Of a DNA stretch of 6,737 nucleotides, positions 1-6,086 are shown one piece after another. Within the stretch, counting starts at the first letter, position 1. Each line of letters opens with the position of its first letter. The DNA lies in assembly GCA_038248655.1 (NCBI GenBank), contig JBBRXG010000133.1, forward strand, positions 1 to 6,737, read 5' to 3'. A model generated the notes under the pieces. The model made no database searches and was not told the DNA's origin. It worked only from the letters and a program-made list of their open reading frames with translations. The DNA comes from DATBLE01 sp038248655 (GTDB taxonomy: Bacteria; Actinomycetota; Thermoleophilia; Gaiellales; Gaiellaceae). The translations under genes and the position numbers were made by a program.

Positions 1-1
1 C

Positions 2-82
2 GTCTGGTTCATCGGGCGCTTCGGCCATTCGCTGGCCGGGCTCCGGCAGGACTTCGACGACGAGGAGGACATGCTGCTGTGA
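2..82 (+). CDS. 3' end of an unrecognised protein (partial)
   Basis: Reading from base 2 gives the last 26 codons of a gene that enters from the left, ending at TGA 80-82. The tail reads VWFIGRFGHSLAGLRQDF and then an acidic DDEEDMLL end. The frame is supported by its join to the next gene: TGA 80-82 overlaps the GTG start 79-81 in a GTGA arrangement typical of translationally coupled genes. The acidic codons also supply a GAGGAGG ribosome-binding sequence for that gene. Too little remains to name a family. The other frame through this stretch is open but Arg/Ala/Gly-rich and looks like a shadow. Confidence 0.6.
   Translation, partial: VWFIGRFGHSLAGLRQDFDDEEDMLL
62..68 (+). promoter_or_regulatory. 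Ribosome-binding site for the GTG start at 79
   Basis: GAGGAGG lies inside the end of the upstream reading frame, 10 bases before GTG 79. The spacing is slightly long, but it is the best Shine-Dalgarno match nearby. With the GTGA stop/start overlap it supports GTG 79 as the real start, although the frame stays open to the left edge. Confidence 0.5.
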
Positions 83-768
83 AGCTGAAGCGGCGGTACC
101 TCCCGGAAGGCGAGGAGCTCGGGGTCCACTGGGAGCGGTACGCGGACGGGCATCCCTGGCGGCTGAAGCGGAAGCGCGACTTCGGCGACGTGAATCCGCA
201 GCTCGTGCGCGAGGCGGCGGTGAACGCGGCTGCGCGCATGGGAAAGGCGGTCCAGGCGGTCAAGGATCGCCGCTTCCCCGAGAAGTACATGTGGGTGCAG
301 TTCGCCGACCACGAGATCGGCCTCGGCGAGCCGTGCCCGTGCGGAAGCCGCAAGTTGCTCCGCCTGCACACCTACTTCGCCCGCTGCCCCGCGTGCCACG
401 CGCTGCTCCTGCTCTCGAAGTCCAGCGTCGCGCTGGCGGAGGGCGACGAGGACGAGCAGCCCGAGGAGGAGAGCGAGGCGCCGGCCGGGCAGGCCGCAAC
501 CCTGCTCGAGCAGCTCGAGGACGTGCGGCTGTCGCGCATCCGCCGCTCGGGCGAGCGCGAGGTCTACCGGGGGTACGGCATCCGCGGCGGCACGCTGGTG
601 ATGGTCATCGCCGAGTTCGCGGCCGCTCCCAACGAGCCGCTCGACCCCGAGGAGGCGCTGGACCGCGCGGCGGACGTGCACGTCGTCCCGATGAGCCAGC
701 TCGAGGACCTCCTCGACACGTCGATCCTGGTCGGGCGCGACGAGGCCGAGTGGGACCTCGTCCTCTGA
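79..768 (+). CDS. Zinc-ribbon-containing protein of unknown function
   Basis: A 229-residue protein I do not recognise. The first 30 or so residues are basic and aromatic (KLKRRYLPEGE, then HPWRLKRKRDF). An Ala-rich helix-like stretch covers about 41-65. At 86-106 is a probable metal-binding knuckle pair: CPCGS with Cys86 and Cys88, then CPAC with Cys103 and Cys106, flanked by GLGEP and by a hydrophobic LLLL stretch. The CPCGS half resembles the start of SEC-C zinc motifs, but the second half is CxxC rather than the SEC-C ending. An acidic linker (about 121-134) leads to a C-terminal alpha/beta-looking region with a hydrophobic strand (TLVMVIAEF, 172-180). There is no signal peptide or membrane segment, so it is probably cytoplasmic. 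GTG 79 is chosen because it overlaps the upstream stop. The function is unknown, and zinc binding is inferred only from the cysteines. Confidence 0.75.
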   Translation: MKLKRRYLPEGEELGVHWERYADGHPWRLKRKRDFGDVNPQLVREAAVNAAARMGKAVQAVKDRRFPEKYMWVQFADHEIGLGEPCPCGSRKLLRLHTYFARCPACHALLLLSKSSVALAEGDEDEQPEEESEAPAGQAATLLEQLEDVRLSRIRRSGEREVYRGYGIRGGTLVMVIAEFAAAPNEPLDPEEALDRAADVHVVPMSQLEDLLDTSILVGRDEAEWDLVL

Positions 769-777
769 CTCATCCCC

Positions 778-1755
778 TCAGGCGGGCAGGTCGCGCAGCC
801 GCGCGACCAGGCGGTCCCAGCCCCGCTCGCGTCCCGTCTCCATCGCCCGCACGCTGATCCGCCTGAGCACGAGCGGATCGAGCGGGAGTTCGTCCAGGCG
901 CTCGATGTCGATCAGGTTGTCCATGTGAACGAACTCCGGGGGCGAGTGCTCGTCGAGGTTGGTGATCACGACCGCCCCCTTCTCCATCGCGGCCGCGACC
1001 GAGCCGTTGTTCGCGCGGACGCCGCCGAGGAAGAAGGTGGCGAAGAACGTCGACGAGCGCAGGTGGTTGAACACGGCGACGTCAGAGAGGTTGCCGACGA
1101 AGAAGAGCGTCGATGGGAAGATCTCGTGCATCTCGTCGAAGATCAGCTGGGCGTCGCGCATCTGCGTCGTCTCGTGGTTGGCCGCCGAGACGTAGACCGC
1201 GTAGGTGCGCCCGGAAGCGTCGAGGAGCTGCCGCAGCCGCTGGAAGAGGTCGGTGCGGATCTTGTGGGCCATCCCGAACGAGAACACGGAGATCTCCGCG
1301 GGCGCGAACACGCGCTCGTCGAGGATCAGGCCCGGTGACCAGAGGACCTGGCAGGACGGGTTCAGCTTCCTGACCTGCTCGTACACCTCGTGGTTGCCGC
1401 AGTGGACCCTCTCGGCGCCGGCGACCAGGCCAGCCTCCAGCTCGTTGCCGTCGTAGACGTGGAGGAAGATCTCCCAGGCGAACGGCGCGCGCGCGACCAG
1501 CTCCGCCAGCTCGCCGCGCTCGGACTCGGAGAGCTCGGCGACCTTGAACGACAGGAGCGGCCGCGAGAGCTTCCGAGAGGCGAGCTTGCGGATCCCGAGC
1601 AGAGGCACGCCGAGTCGCTCGGCGAGCAGCTCGTTGAAGCGTCCGACCCCGGAGCGGAAGCCGTCGCGGTGGTGCGTGACGACTGCGTCGAGGGCGGTAC
1701 CGCCGACGGTCGGTCCGTCGGCCCCCCGTTCGGTGCTCTGCGCGCCGGTCGCCAT
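778..1755 (-). CDS. Putative GT-B-fold glycosyltransferase, last gene of the operon
   Basis: A 325-residue protein from ATG 1755. An in-frame TTG at 1767 would add four residues; neither start has a clear Shine-Dalgarno sequence, so the start is uncertain. After a low-complexity leader of about 22 residues, the fold begins with DAVVTHHRDGFRSGVGRFN, like the first strand and Gly-rich loop of GT-B enzymes. The middle has alternating strands and helices (EIFLHVYDG about 95-103; ERVHCGNHEVYEQVR 115-129; ISVFSFGMAHK 155-165). The C-terminal half carries FFLGGVRANNGSVAAAMEKG (241-260) followed by AVVITN, resembling the donor-site region where GT-B enzymes have an acidic or Asn residue, an AmamG turn and a strand. 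There is no signal peptide or membrane helix. Placement after a nucleotidyltransferase and another transferase fits transfer of an activated sugar to a surface glycan. Donor and acceptor are unknown. The fold assignment is by eye and only moderately secure. Confidence 0.65.
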   Translation of the reverse strand: MATGAQSTERGADGPTVGGTALDAVVTHHRDGFRSGVGRFNELLAERLGVPLLGIRKLASRKLSRPLLSFKVAELSESERGELAELVARAPFAWEIFLHVYDGNELEAGLVAGAERVHCGNHEVYEQVRKLNPSCQVLWSPGLILDERVFAPAEISVFSFGMAHKIRTDLFQRLRQLLDASGRTYAVYVSAANHETTQMRDAQLIFDEMHEIFPSTLFFVGNLSDVAVFNHLRSSTFFATFFLGGVRANNGSVAAAMEKGAVVITNLDEHSPPEFVHMDNLIDIERLDELPLDPLVLRRISVRAMETGRERGWDRLVARLRDLPA

Positions 1756-1772
1756 CGGTGCAGGCAAGGGTA

Positions 1773-1788
1773 CCGCGGCCGCCCGCGG
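1773..1788 (-). repeat. Small GC hairpin in the gap between the last two operon genes
   Basis: CCGCGG at 1773-1778 and again at 1783-1788, separated by four bases, can pair as a 6-bp stem. It lies immediately after the nucleotidyltransferase stop (TAG, complement of 1791-1793), in the only non-overlapping gap of the operon's lower half. There is no T-tract, so it is not a standard terminator. It could affect mRNA stability or readthrough, but in DNA this GC-rich it may be chance. Confidence 0.2.
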
Positions 1789-1790
1789 GC

Positions 1791-2237
1791 CTACGCCTGC
1801 TCGCTCGCCCGCTCGCGGTAGCGCCGGAGGACGTCGGTCGACGAGTCGACGACGGTGTCGAGGAAGACGATCTCCGTTCCGGCCTCGGCGCAGGCGGCCA
1901 GCTCCGCCTCGGGGATGCGGCCGCGCCAGTCGGCGCCCTTGACGAACCAGCGCGGGCGGAGGAGGGCGAGGACCTCCTCGGTCGAGGTCTGCTCGGCATG
2001 CGTGTAGGTGACGTACTCGATCGCGTCGATCACCTGCAGGCGCTCGTGCTGGAGCAGCACCGGCGGATGCTTCCGCGCCACCCAGGGGTCGGAGGAGACG
2101 TTGCAGAGGACCGGCGCGCCGAGCTCGGCGGCCGCCCGGAAGTAGGCGATATGGCCCGGGTGCAGCGGGTCGAAGCCGCCGCTGACCATCGCCACTTGCC
2201 CGGCCAGTGTCGGCAGGTCGGAGGTGGCGACGATCAT
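1791..2237 (-). CDS. RfaE domain II/TagD-like nucleotidyltransferase
   Basis: A 148-residue single-domain protein of the cytidylyltransferase-like superfamily, the usual size for stand-alone members. It has MVSGGFDPLHPGHIAYFRAA near the N-terminus, with the HxGH nucleotide-binding signature as His26-Pro-Gly-His29. NVSSDPWVARK (46-56) follows, then WFVKGADW (97-104), matching the LVKGGDY element of the nucleotidyltransferase half of heptose-phosphate adenylyl/guanylyl-type enzymes. The C-terminal DSSTDVLRRYR corresponds to the STT/SST element of that group. Family members transfer AMP, CMP or GMP from an NTP to a sugar or alcohol phosphate, releasing pyrophosphate. The nucleotide and substrate cannot be read from the sequence. 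ATG 2237 overlaps the upstream TGA (ATGA) and has GGAGG six bases before it, which settles the start. Its neighbours are a kinase-like fusion and two putative glycosyltransferases, so a role in making an NDP-activated glycan precursor is likely. Confidence 0.85.
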   Translation of the reverse strand: MIVATSDLPTLAGQVAMVSGGFDPLHPGHIAYFRAAAELGAPVLCNVSSDPWVARKHPPVLLQHERLQVIDAIEYVTYTHAEQTSTEEVLALLRPRWFVKGADWRGRIPEAELAACAEAGTEIVFLDTVVDSSTDVLRRYRERASEQA

Positions 2238-3292
2238 CGCGCGCCTCCGTCGACGCGGTGGACGAATGCGAGTGCGGCCGCGGCCTCGTCCGCCCCGATC
2301 ACCTCGTAGTCGGCCTCGGGGAACCCGGCCCGGAGGACGCCGAGGTGGACCGGGCTGAACGTCTCGCGCGTGTGGATCGCGAGGGTCGGCACGCCGAGCA
2401 TCGGCCCGAGGTACGAGAAGCCGCCGTAGGTGGAGACGAGCGCCCGGGCGCGGGCGACGATCGCGGTCTGGACGGCGAGGTTGTCGCGCGGCGTCACCCA
2501 GCGCGAGGCGTCGTGAACGCGCGCGCCCGCCGGTGCCCACTCCCGGTGCTCGTCGAGCTGCCGGCCGCTCGTCAGCACGACGACGTCGGTCGCCTCCGCG
2601 AGCGCCTCGAGCACCACGGCGGCGAGCCCGCGCGAGCGGGCGTCGTCGGGGAACGGCTCGCTGAAGTAGAGCTTGACCGCGACGTAGTCGGCGGGCAGGC
2701 CGGCCGGGGACTCCCCGGGCGGGGGCAGCGGCCGGTAGTCGGCGAGGGCCGGCGCCTGCTCGGGCGGCAGCAGCCCCTCCCAGAGGAAGCGCAGGCGCGA
2801 GTACATGAGCAGCGGGTGGACGACGGCGGCGGCGCCGATCCGTTCGAGGGCGAGCGCGGTCAGCCGGGCGTCGAACGGGTCGGGAAACCATTGCTTCGTG
2901 TTCCCTCCCCGGTGCCGGCTCGTGACCAGCTCCTCCAGGTAGCGCTCCGGGTCGACGAGGTCGAGGATCTCGACCGCGTGTGCCGCGACGTCGCGGTACC
3001 AGGCACCGGCGCCGCCCCGCGCCAGGACCGTGACCCGGTCGGGCCCGACCGCGTGCTCGGCGAGCAGGCGGCGCAGGAGCGGGATCCAGTACAGGAGCTC
3101 GAAGCCGACCTCGCCCAGGAAGGGCCCGACGAGGATCGGCCTGCCCCGGCGCGCGGCCCGCGCGACCGCGGCCTCGTGGCGGCGCGAGACGAGCTCCCGG
3201 CGGGCGCCGCGTGCGGCGACGCGAGCCGAGCCGATCCGGACGAGCCGGACGGCCCGCCGCCCCAGCGGGACGCGAGACGCGCGGCGGCTCAT
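2234..3292 (-). CDS. Putative GT-B-like glycosyltransferase with GPFLGEVGFELLYW motif
   Basis: A 352-residue protein. The N-terminus is Arg-rich (1-50) with no signal peptide. The folded part opens with ILVGPFLGEVGFELLYWIP (53-71), a strand and Gly-rich loop, then VTVLARGGAGAWY (87-99). The second half has YVAVKLYFSEPFPDD (203-217), DVVVLTSGRQLDEH (236-249) and finally ALVSTYGGFSYLGPMLGVPT (284-303). The last segment resembles the S-x-x-G-x-x-yLgpmlGvPtl donor-site region seen in GT9-like and related GT-B transferases. It probably acts at the cytoplasmic membrane face on a glycan intermediate; this is inferred. ATG 3292 is chosen because it overlaps the upstream TGA (ATGA); the longer open frame upstream is Arg/Ala shadow opposite the APH coding frame. 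No Shine-Dalgarno is visible, consistent with translational coupling. The specific family is not identified, and a non-transferase GT-B-like role remains possible. Confidence 0.7.
   Translation of the reverse strand: MSRRASRVPLGRRAVRLVRIGSARVAARGARRELVSRRHEAAVARAARRGRPILVGPFLGEVGFELLYWIPLLRRLLAEHAVGPDRVTVLARGGAGAWYRDVAAHAVEILDLVDPERYLEELVTSRHRGGNTKQWFPDPFDARLTALALERIGAAAVVHPLLMYSRLRFLWEGLLPPEQAPALADYRPLPPPGESPAGLPADYVAVKLYFSEPFPDDARSRGLAAVVLEALAEATDVVVLTSGRQLDEHREWAPAGARVHDASRWVTPRDNLAVQTAIVARARALVSTYGGFSYLGPMLGVPTLAIHTRETFSPVHLGVLRAGFPEADYEVIGADEAAAALAFVHRVDGGAR
2244..2248 (-). promoter_or_regulatory. Ribosome-binding site of the nucleotidyltransferase
   Basis: On the minus strand GGAGG ends six bases before ATG 2237. 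The frame stays open far upstream through an Arg/Pro-rich stretch, so this site, the ATGA overlap and the conserved N-terminal fold together identify the true start. Confidence 0.7.
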
Positions 3293-4962
3293 GCCGGCAC
3301 CAGAAGCGCGTCGAGGAAGGAGCCGTCCCCGGCGGTCTCCGCGGCCGTGCGCAGCAGGGCTCGCGACTTCTCGATCTGGGCGGCGGGGCGCTCGGAGGCG
3401 CCCGCGAACGCCCGCCGCCGCGCGTCGCTGGGGACGAACTCGTTCAGCACGATCAGCGCCCACTTCAGCGCCAGGATCGGATAGACGAGCCGCACGCGCG
3501 CCGCCAGGGCCGCGTCCGCGCCGAGGCGGGCGAGCAGCTCGGTCAGCACGACGAGGTGCGCCTCCCGCGGCAGCGGCACGCCCGGCGGTAGGCACGCGCT
3601 GTCGAGCACGTGGGCCGGGTCGTCCCAGCCCGCGTACTCGAAGTCGACGAAGACGAGGCTGCCGTCCGGGCGCCGCAGGGCGTTCTGGAAGCCGATGTCG
3701 CCCGGGCTGATCGTCCGCCGCTCGGCGGCGATCTCCTCCTCGGCGTCAACGCCGAGCCCGCTGGCACGATCCTCGACGAATGCGCGCACGACCCCGATCG
3801 CGGGCGCCAGCTCGTCCTCCACGAACGCGTGGACGTCGACTCCGGTCCCCTCCGACGGCGGCGCCGACCGCAGCCGTGCGAGGCGCCCGTCGAGCAGGTC
3901 GAAGTAGCCGCGCAGGCTGAAGCACGCCTCCGAGGCGTTCGGCAGCGTCCGCGCCTCCGGGTCGTCGCGCAGCTCCCACATGCGGGCGAGCAGGCCGGCG
4001 AGCTGCAGTCCGTCGCCGGCCGACACGGAGCCGGGCTCGAGCGGCTCGCCGTCGACGAACTCGTAGACGCCGATCCCGTGGCGGCGCTCCACCGCGATCG
4101 GCCTCGGAATGCAGCGCACGCCCCGATCCCAGAGGAAGCCGAGCGCTGCGAACTCGGTGCCGAGCCGGTCCCGCGGGTCGTCAGCGTGGGCGAAGTAGAC
4201 CTTCGCGAGCAGCGGCTGGCCGTCGACGACCGCCTTCGCGACGACGTTGTTCTTGCCGCCGCGGATCGGCGCCACCGAGTCGGGCCCCCTCCCGAGCGCC
4301 GCCCGGACCGCCGCGGCGACCACCCCGGCGTCGGCCATCCTCGTCCCGAGCTCGAGCACGCGCGGCAGCAGGGCCGACCACTCCGAGAAGACGCGCATCC
4401 CGTCGGCGCGCGACCCGGCATCCGGCGAGTACAGCCAGCGCTCGACCGAGGGCGGGAACGAGCGCTCGGCGAAGACCTCCTCGAGGTCGTCGACGAACAG
4501 CGCGAGGCCCTCGGAGCGGATCCGGTCGATCTTCGCTGCCCGGGTCGGCTCGAGGTACACCCGCTCGGGTCGGAGGCCGAGCCGCTCGTCGGAGAAGAAG
4601 CCGTTTCGCTCGAGCCAGCCCCTCGCCGCGGCGTGGAGGTCGACCCGCGGGGCGGCGACCGAGAGCGGCGTCCGGTGGCTGACGACCGACACCGTCACCC
4701 CGGCCTCGGTGCACGCGCGCAGGAAATCGCGCACGCCGGGCGCCGGCTCGGCCTCGACCATCAGCGGACCGTAGGCGAGCCGCTGGAGCTCGACCCAGCG
4801 CGCCTCGCCGTCCGGGAGCCCCCGCACCCAGGCCCGGATCGCGGTCTTCCGCGCCGGCACCTCCGCCGGCATTCCCAGCCGCTCCGACGCGATCCGGCGG
4901 AACAGCTGCTCGTAGAGGACGACCGTCCCGTCCAGGTCGAGCCCGATGCGCAGCCTCTCCAT
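3289..4962 (-). CDS. HAD hydrolase-APH kinase-like fusion protein
   Basis: A 557-residue two-domain protein. Residues 1-200 are a HAD-superfamily phosphatase-like domain with the four motifs visible: DLDGT (nucleophile Asp9, acid/base Asp11), Ser95 in VSVVSHRT, Lys144 in RAAKIDRI, and the acidic pair Asp158-Asp159 in LFVDDLEEVF. A helical segment between motifs I and II could be a cap. Residues about 225-520 are an aminoglycoside phosphotransferase/choline kinase-like domain: Gly-rich IRGGKNNVVAK (233-243), Lys254 in LLAKVYF, Glu270, the catalytic loop SPGDIGFQN with Asp422 and Asn427, and metal-binding Asp440 in VFVDFEYAGWDDP. The usual loop His is Pro420, a variant I recall from related polysaccharide-locus kinases. 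ATG 4962 has GGGAG five bases upstream. The gene starts 16 bases after the methyltransferase stop and overlaps the next gene by four bases. A role in phosphorylating or dephosphorylating a small sugar or alcohol before nucleotide activation is inferred. Confidence 0.85.
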   Translation of the reverse strand: MERLRIGLDLDGTVVLYEQLFRRIASERLGMPAEVPARKTAIRAWVRGLPDGEARWVELQRLAYGPLMVEAEPAPGVRDFLRACTEAGVTVSVVSHRTPLSVAAPRVDLHAAARGWLERNGFFSDERLGLRPERVYLEPTRAAKIDRIRSEGLALFVDDLEEVFAERSFPPSVERWLYSPDAGSRADGMRVFSEWSALLPRVLELGTRMADAGVVAAAVRAALGRGPDSVAPIRGGKNNVVAKAVVDGQPLLAKVYFAHADDPRDRLGTEFAALGFLWDRGVRCIPRPIAVERRHGIGVYEFVDGEPLEPGSVSAGDGLQLAGLLARMWELRDDPEARTLPNASEACFSLRGYFDLLDGRLARLRSAPPSEGTGVDVHAFVEDELAPAIGVVRAFVEDRASGLGVDAEEEIAAERRTISPGDIGFQNALRRPDGSLVFVDFEYAGWDDPAHVLDSACLPPGVPLPREAHLVVLTELLARLGADAALAARVRLVYPILALKWALIVLNEFVPSDARRRAFAGASERPAAQIEKSRALLRTAAETAGDGSFLDALLVPA

Positions 4963-4978
4963 CGCAGCTCCCGCCGAC

Positions 4979-6034
4979 CTAGCTCCCGCGCTGCACGCGG
5001 TGCTTCCTGATCCGGGCGGCGACGTCGTCCAGTCCCTGGTCGAGAAAGACGCGTTCGACCGCCGAATGGCCGCGGGGCCGGAGCAGCGCTCGCGGGCCGG
5101 GCAGCGATCGCAGGCCTCGCCCGGGCGCGGACGACGGGCTCGAGCGCCCCGTGCGGGCGAGCGTCTCGTCCAGCGTCCGCAGGAACCGGAAGTACCGTCG
5201 CTCGCCGAGCGCGCTCCTCAGGGGCGCGTCGGCCTGCTCGTCCGCTCGGGCCAAGGCCGAGAGCGCGTACTCGACGTGCCCGAGCGCCGCCGCGATCGCG
5301 GCCAGCTTGTACAGTGCGACCGCCGGGTCGCGGTCGGGGACGGCGTCGACGCGCCGCAGGTAGAGGGCGTCGCCGAACAGCGGCTCCGTTCGTGCGCGCG
5401 CGTCCGGCGGTCCCCGGAAGGAGGCGTACCTCTGCGTGATGATGCGCGCGATGGTGAAGCCCCAGTCGAGCATCAGGGCGTGGACGTCGACGAAGGTCTT
5501 CTGTCCCCGGTAGACCTCGTCGAAGGCGAACTCGGTGACGACGACCACGGTGCGAGTACGGATGCACTCCGCCGCACCGGTGAGGATCTCGAACTCGCTC
5601 CCCTGGGCGTCGAGCCCGAGCAGGTCGGGACAGGGCGCCTCGCCGGCCGCGACGAGCGAGTCGAGGGAACGAACGCGCAGACGGCGCGTCTCGACAGTCT
5701 CCGCCATCTCGCCCAGCACGAGATCGTTCCTCCGCGACGCGAAGTAGTAGCCGCGGAAGCGGTCGTTCAGCGGGTAGACGGAGCTCGTGTGCGGTCGCCG
5801 GTTGACGTGGAAGTCGACCTCGCCGTCCTCGGACCACAGGCCGTGCGGCAGCACCGTCGTCGCGCACTCGCCGTTCGCCTGCCACCACTCCTCGACCGCC
5901 GCGACGCAGTCCTCGTCGGCCTCGAAGAGGACGTTGTCGACGTCCTCGGCGAACGCCTGCACGACCGGCAGCTGCAACGCCCCGAGGCCCATGCGCCGGG
6001 CGCCGACCTGGCTCGACACGATGCGGTCCTCCAC
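4979..6034 (-). CDS. FkbM-family SAM-dependent methyltransferase
   Basis: A 351-residue protein. Residues 1-25 form the first strand and loop (RIVSSQVGARRMGLGAL), matching the DvGARgG motif I of FkbM methyltransferases, with Gln replacing the usual Asp. VLFEADEDC (35-43) is the FEPd-like acidic strand end that contacts SAM ribose. GEVDFHV (71-77) and LLGLDAQGSEFEILTGA (138-154) match the conserved FkbM core. VVVTEFAFDEVYRGQKTF (164-181) and LFGDALYLRR (219-228) are typical of the C-terminal half. A helical tail (KLAAIAAALGHVEYAL) and a final ERVFLDQGLDDVAARIRKHR follow. Family members methylate hydroxyls on sugars or polyketides; here a glycan target is inferred from the operon. GTG 6034 is chosen because similarity to the decayed neighbour begins exactly there; ATG 5992 would cut off motif I. 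No Shine-Dalgarno is visible. It is the first intact gene of the minus-strand operon. Confidence 0.85.
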   Translation of the reverse strand: MEDRIVSSQVGARRMGLGALQLPVVQAFAEDVDNVLFEADEDCVAAVEEWWQANGECATTVLPHGLWSEDGEVDFHVNRRPHTSSVYPLNDRFRGYYFASRRNDLVLGEMAETVETRRLRVRSLDSLVAAGEAPCPDLLGLDAQGSEFEILTGAAECIRTRTVVVVTEFAFDEVYRGQKTFVDVHALMLDWGFTIARIITQRYASFRGPPDARARTEPLFGDALYLRRVDAVPDRDPAVALYKLAAIAAALGHVEYALSALARADEQADAPLRSALGERRYFRFLRTLDETLARTGRSSPSSAPGRGLRSLPGPRALLRPRGHSAVERVFLDQGLDDVAARIRKHRVQRGS

Positions 6035-6055
6035 CGCGCACGACTGTAGCGTGCG
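6035..6055 (-). promoter_or_regulatory. Possible promoter -10/operator just before the methyltransferase
   Basis: On the minus strand TACAGT (complement of 6043-6048) fits the actinobacterial TANNNT -10 pattern and lies eight bases before GTG 6034, so transcription could start at or very near the start codon. The hexamer sits inside a perfect 6-base inverted repeat: CGCACG 6037-6042 and CGTGCG 6050-6055. No convincing -35 hexamer was found. The decayed upstream copy has TAGAGT at the equivalent place. This is only suggestive. Confidence 0.3.
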
Positions 6056-6086
6056 GCATCGACCCGCCCGCCCGGCGGCGCCGTCG

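Noticed and set aside
769..777. Bidirectional terminator between the convergent genes
   Set aside because: Only nine bases separate the stops, with no inverted repeat or T-tract visible.
2238..2891. Long N-terminal extension of the nucleotidyltransferase frame
   Set aside because: The extension is Arg/Pro/Ala-rich and lies over the real coding frame of the upstream gene. The fold, GGAGG site and ATGA overlap all place the start at 2237.
2207..3484. Plus-strand open frame (425 codons) opposite the GT-B-like gene
   Set aside because: It is low-complexity and charged, has no recognisable motif, and spans three real minus-strand genes and their overlaps.
3293..3595. N-terminal extension of the 352-residue protein
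   Set aside because: It overlaps the kinase domain of the upstream gene in a shifted frame and has shadow-like composition. ATG 3292 overlaps the upstream TGA.
3289..4230. Antibiotic (aminoglycoside) resistance gene
   Set aside because: The APH fold is shared by many small-molecule kinases. The Pro-variant loop, HAD fusion and glycan-type operon argue against drug modification.
3610..5010. Long plus-strand open frame (466 codons) opposite the HAD-APH gene
   Set aside because: The translation is Arg/Pro/Ala/Glu-rich without fold-like hydrophobic patterning. The minus strand here encodes two complete domains with catalytic motifs, so the open plus frame is a by-product of high GC.
4946..6049. 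Plus-strand open frame (367 codons) opposite the FkbM methyltransferase
   Set aside because: The minus strand shows clear FkbM motifs, and this plus frame mirrors its codon bias.
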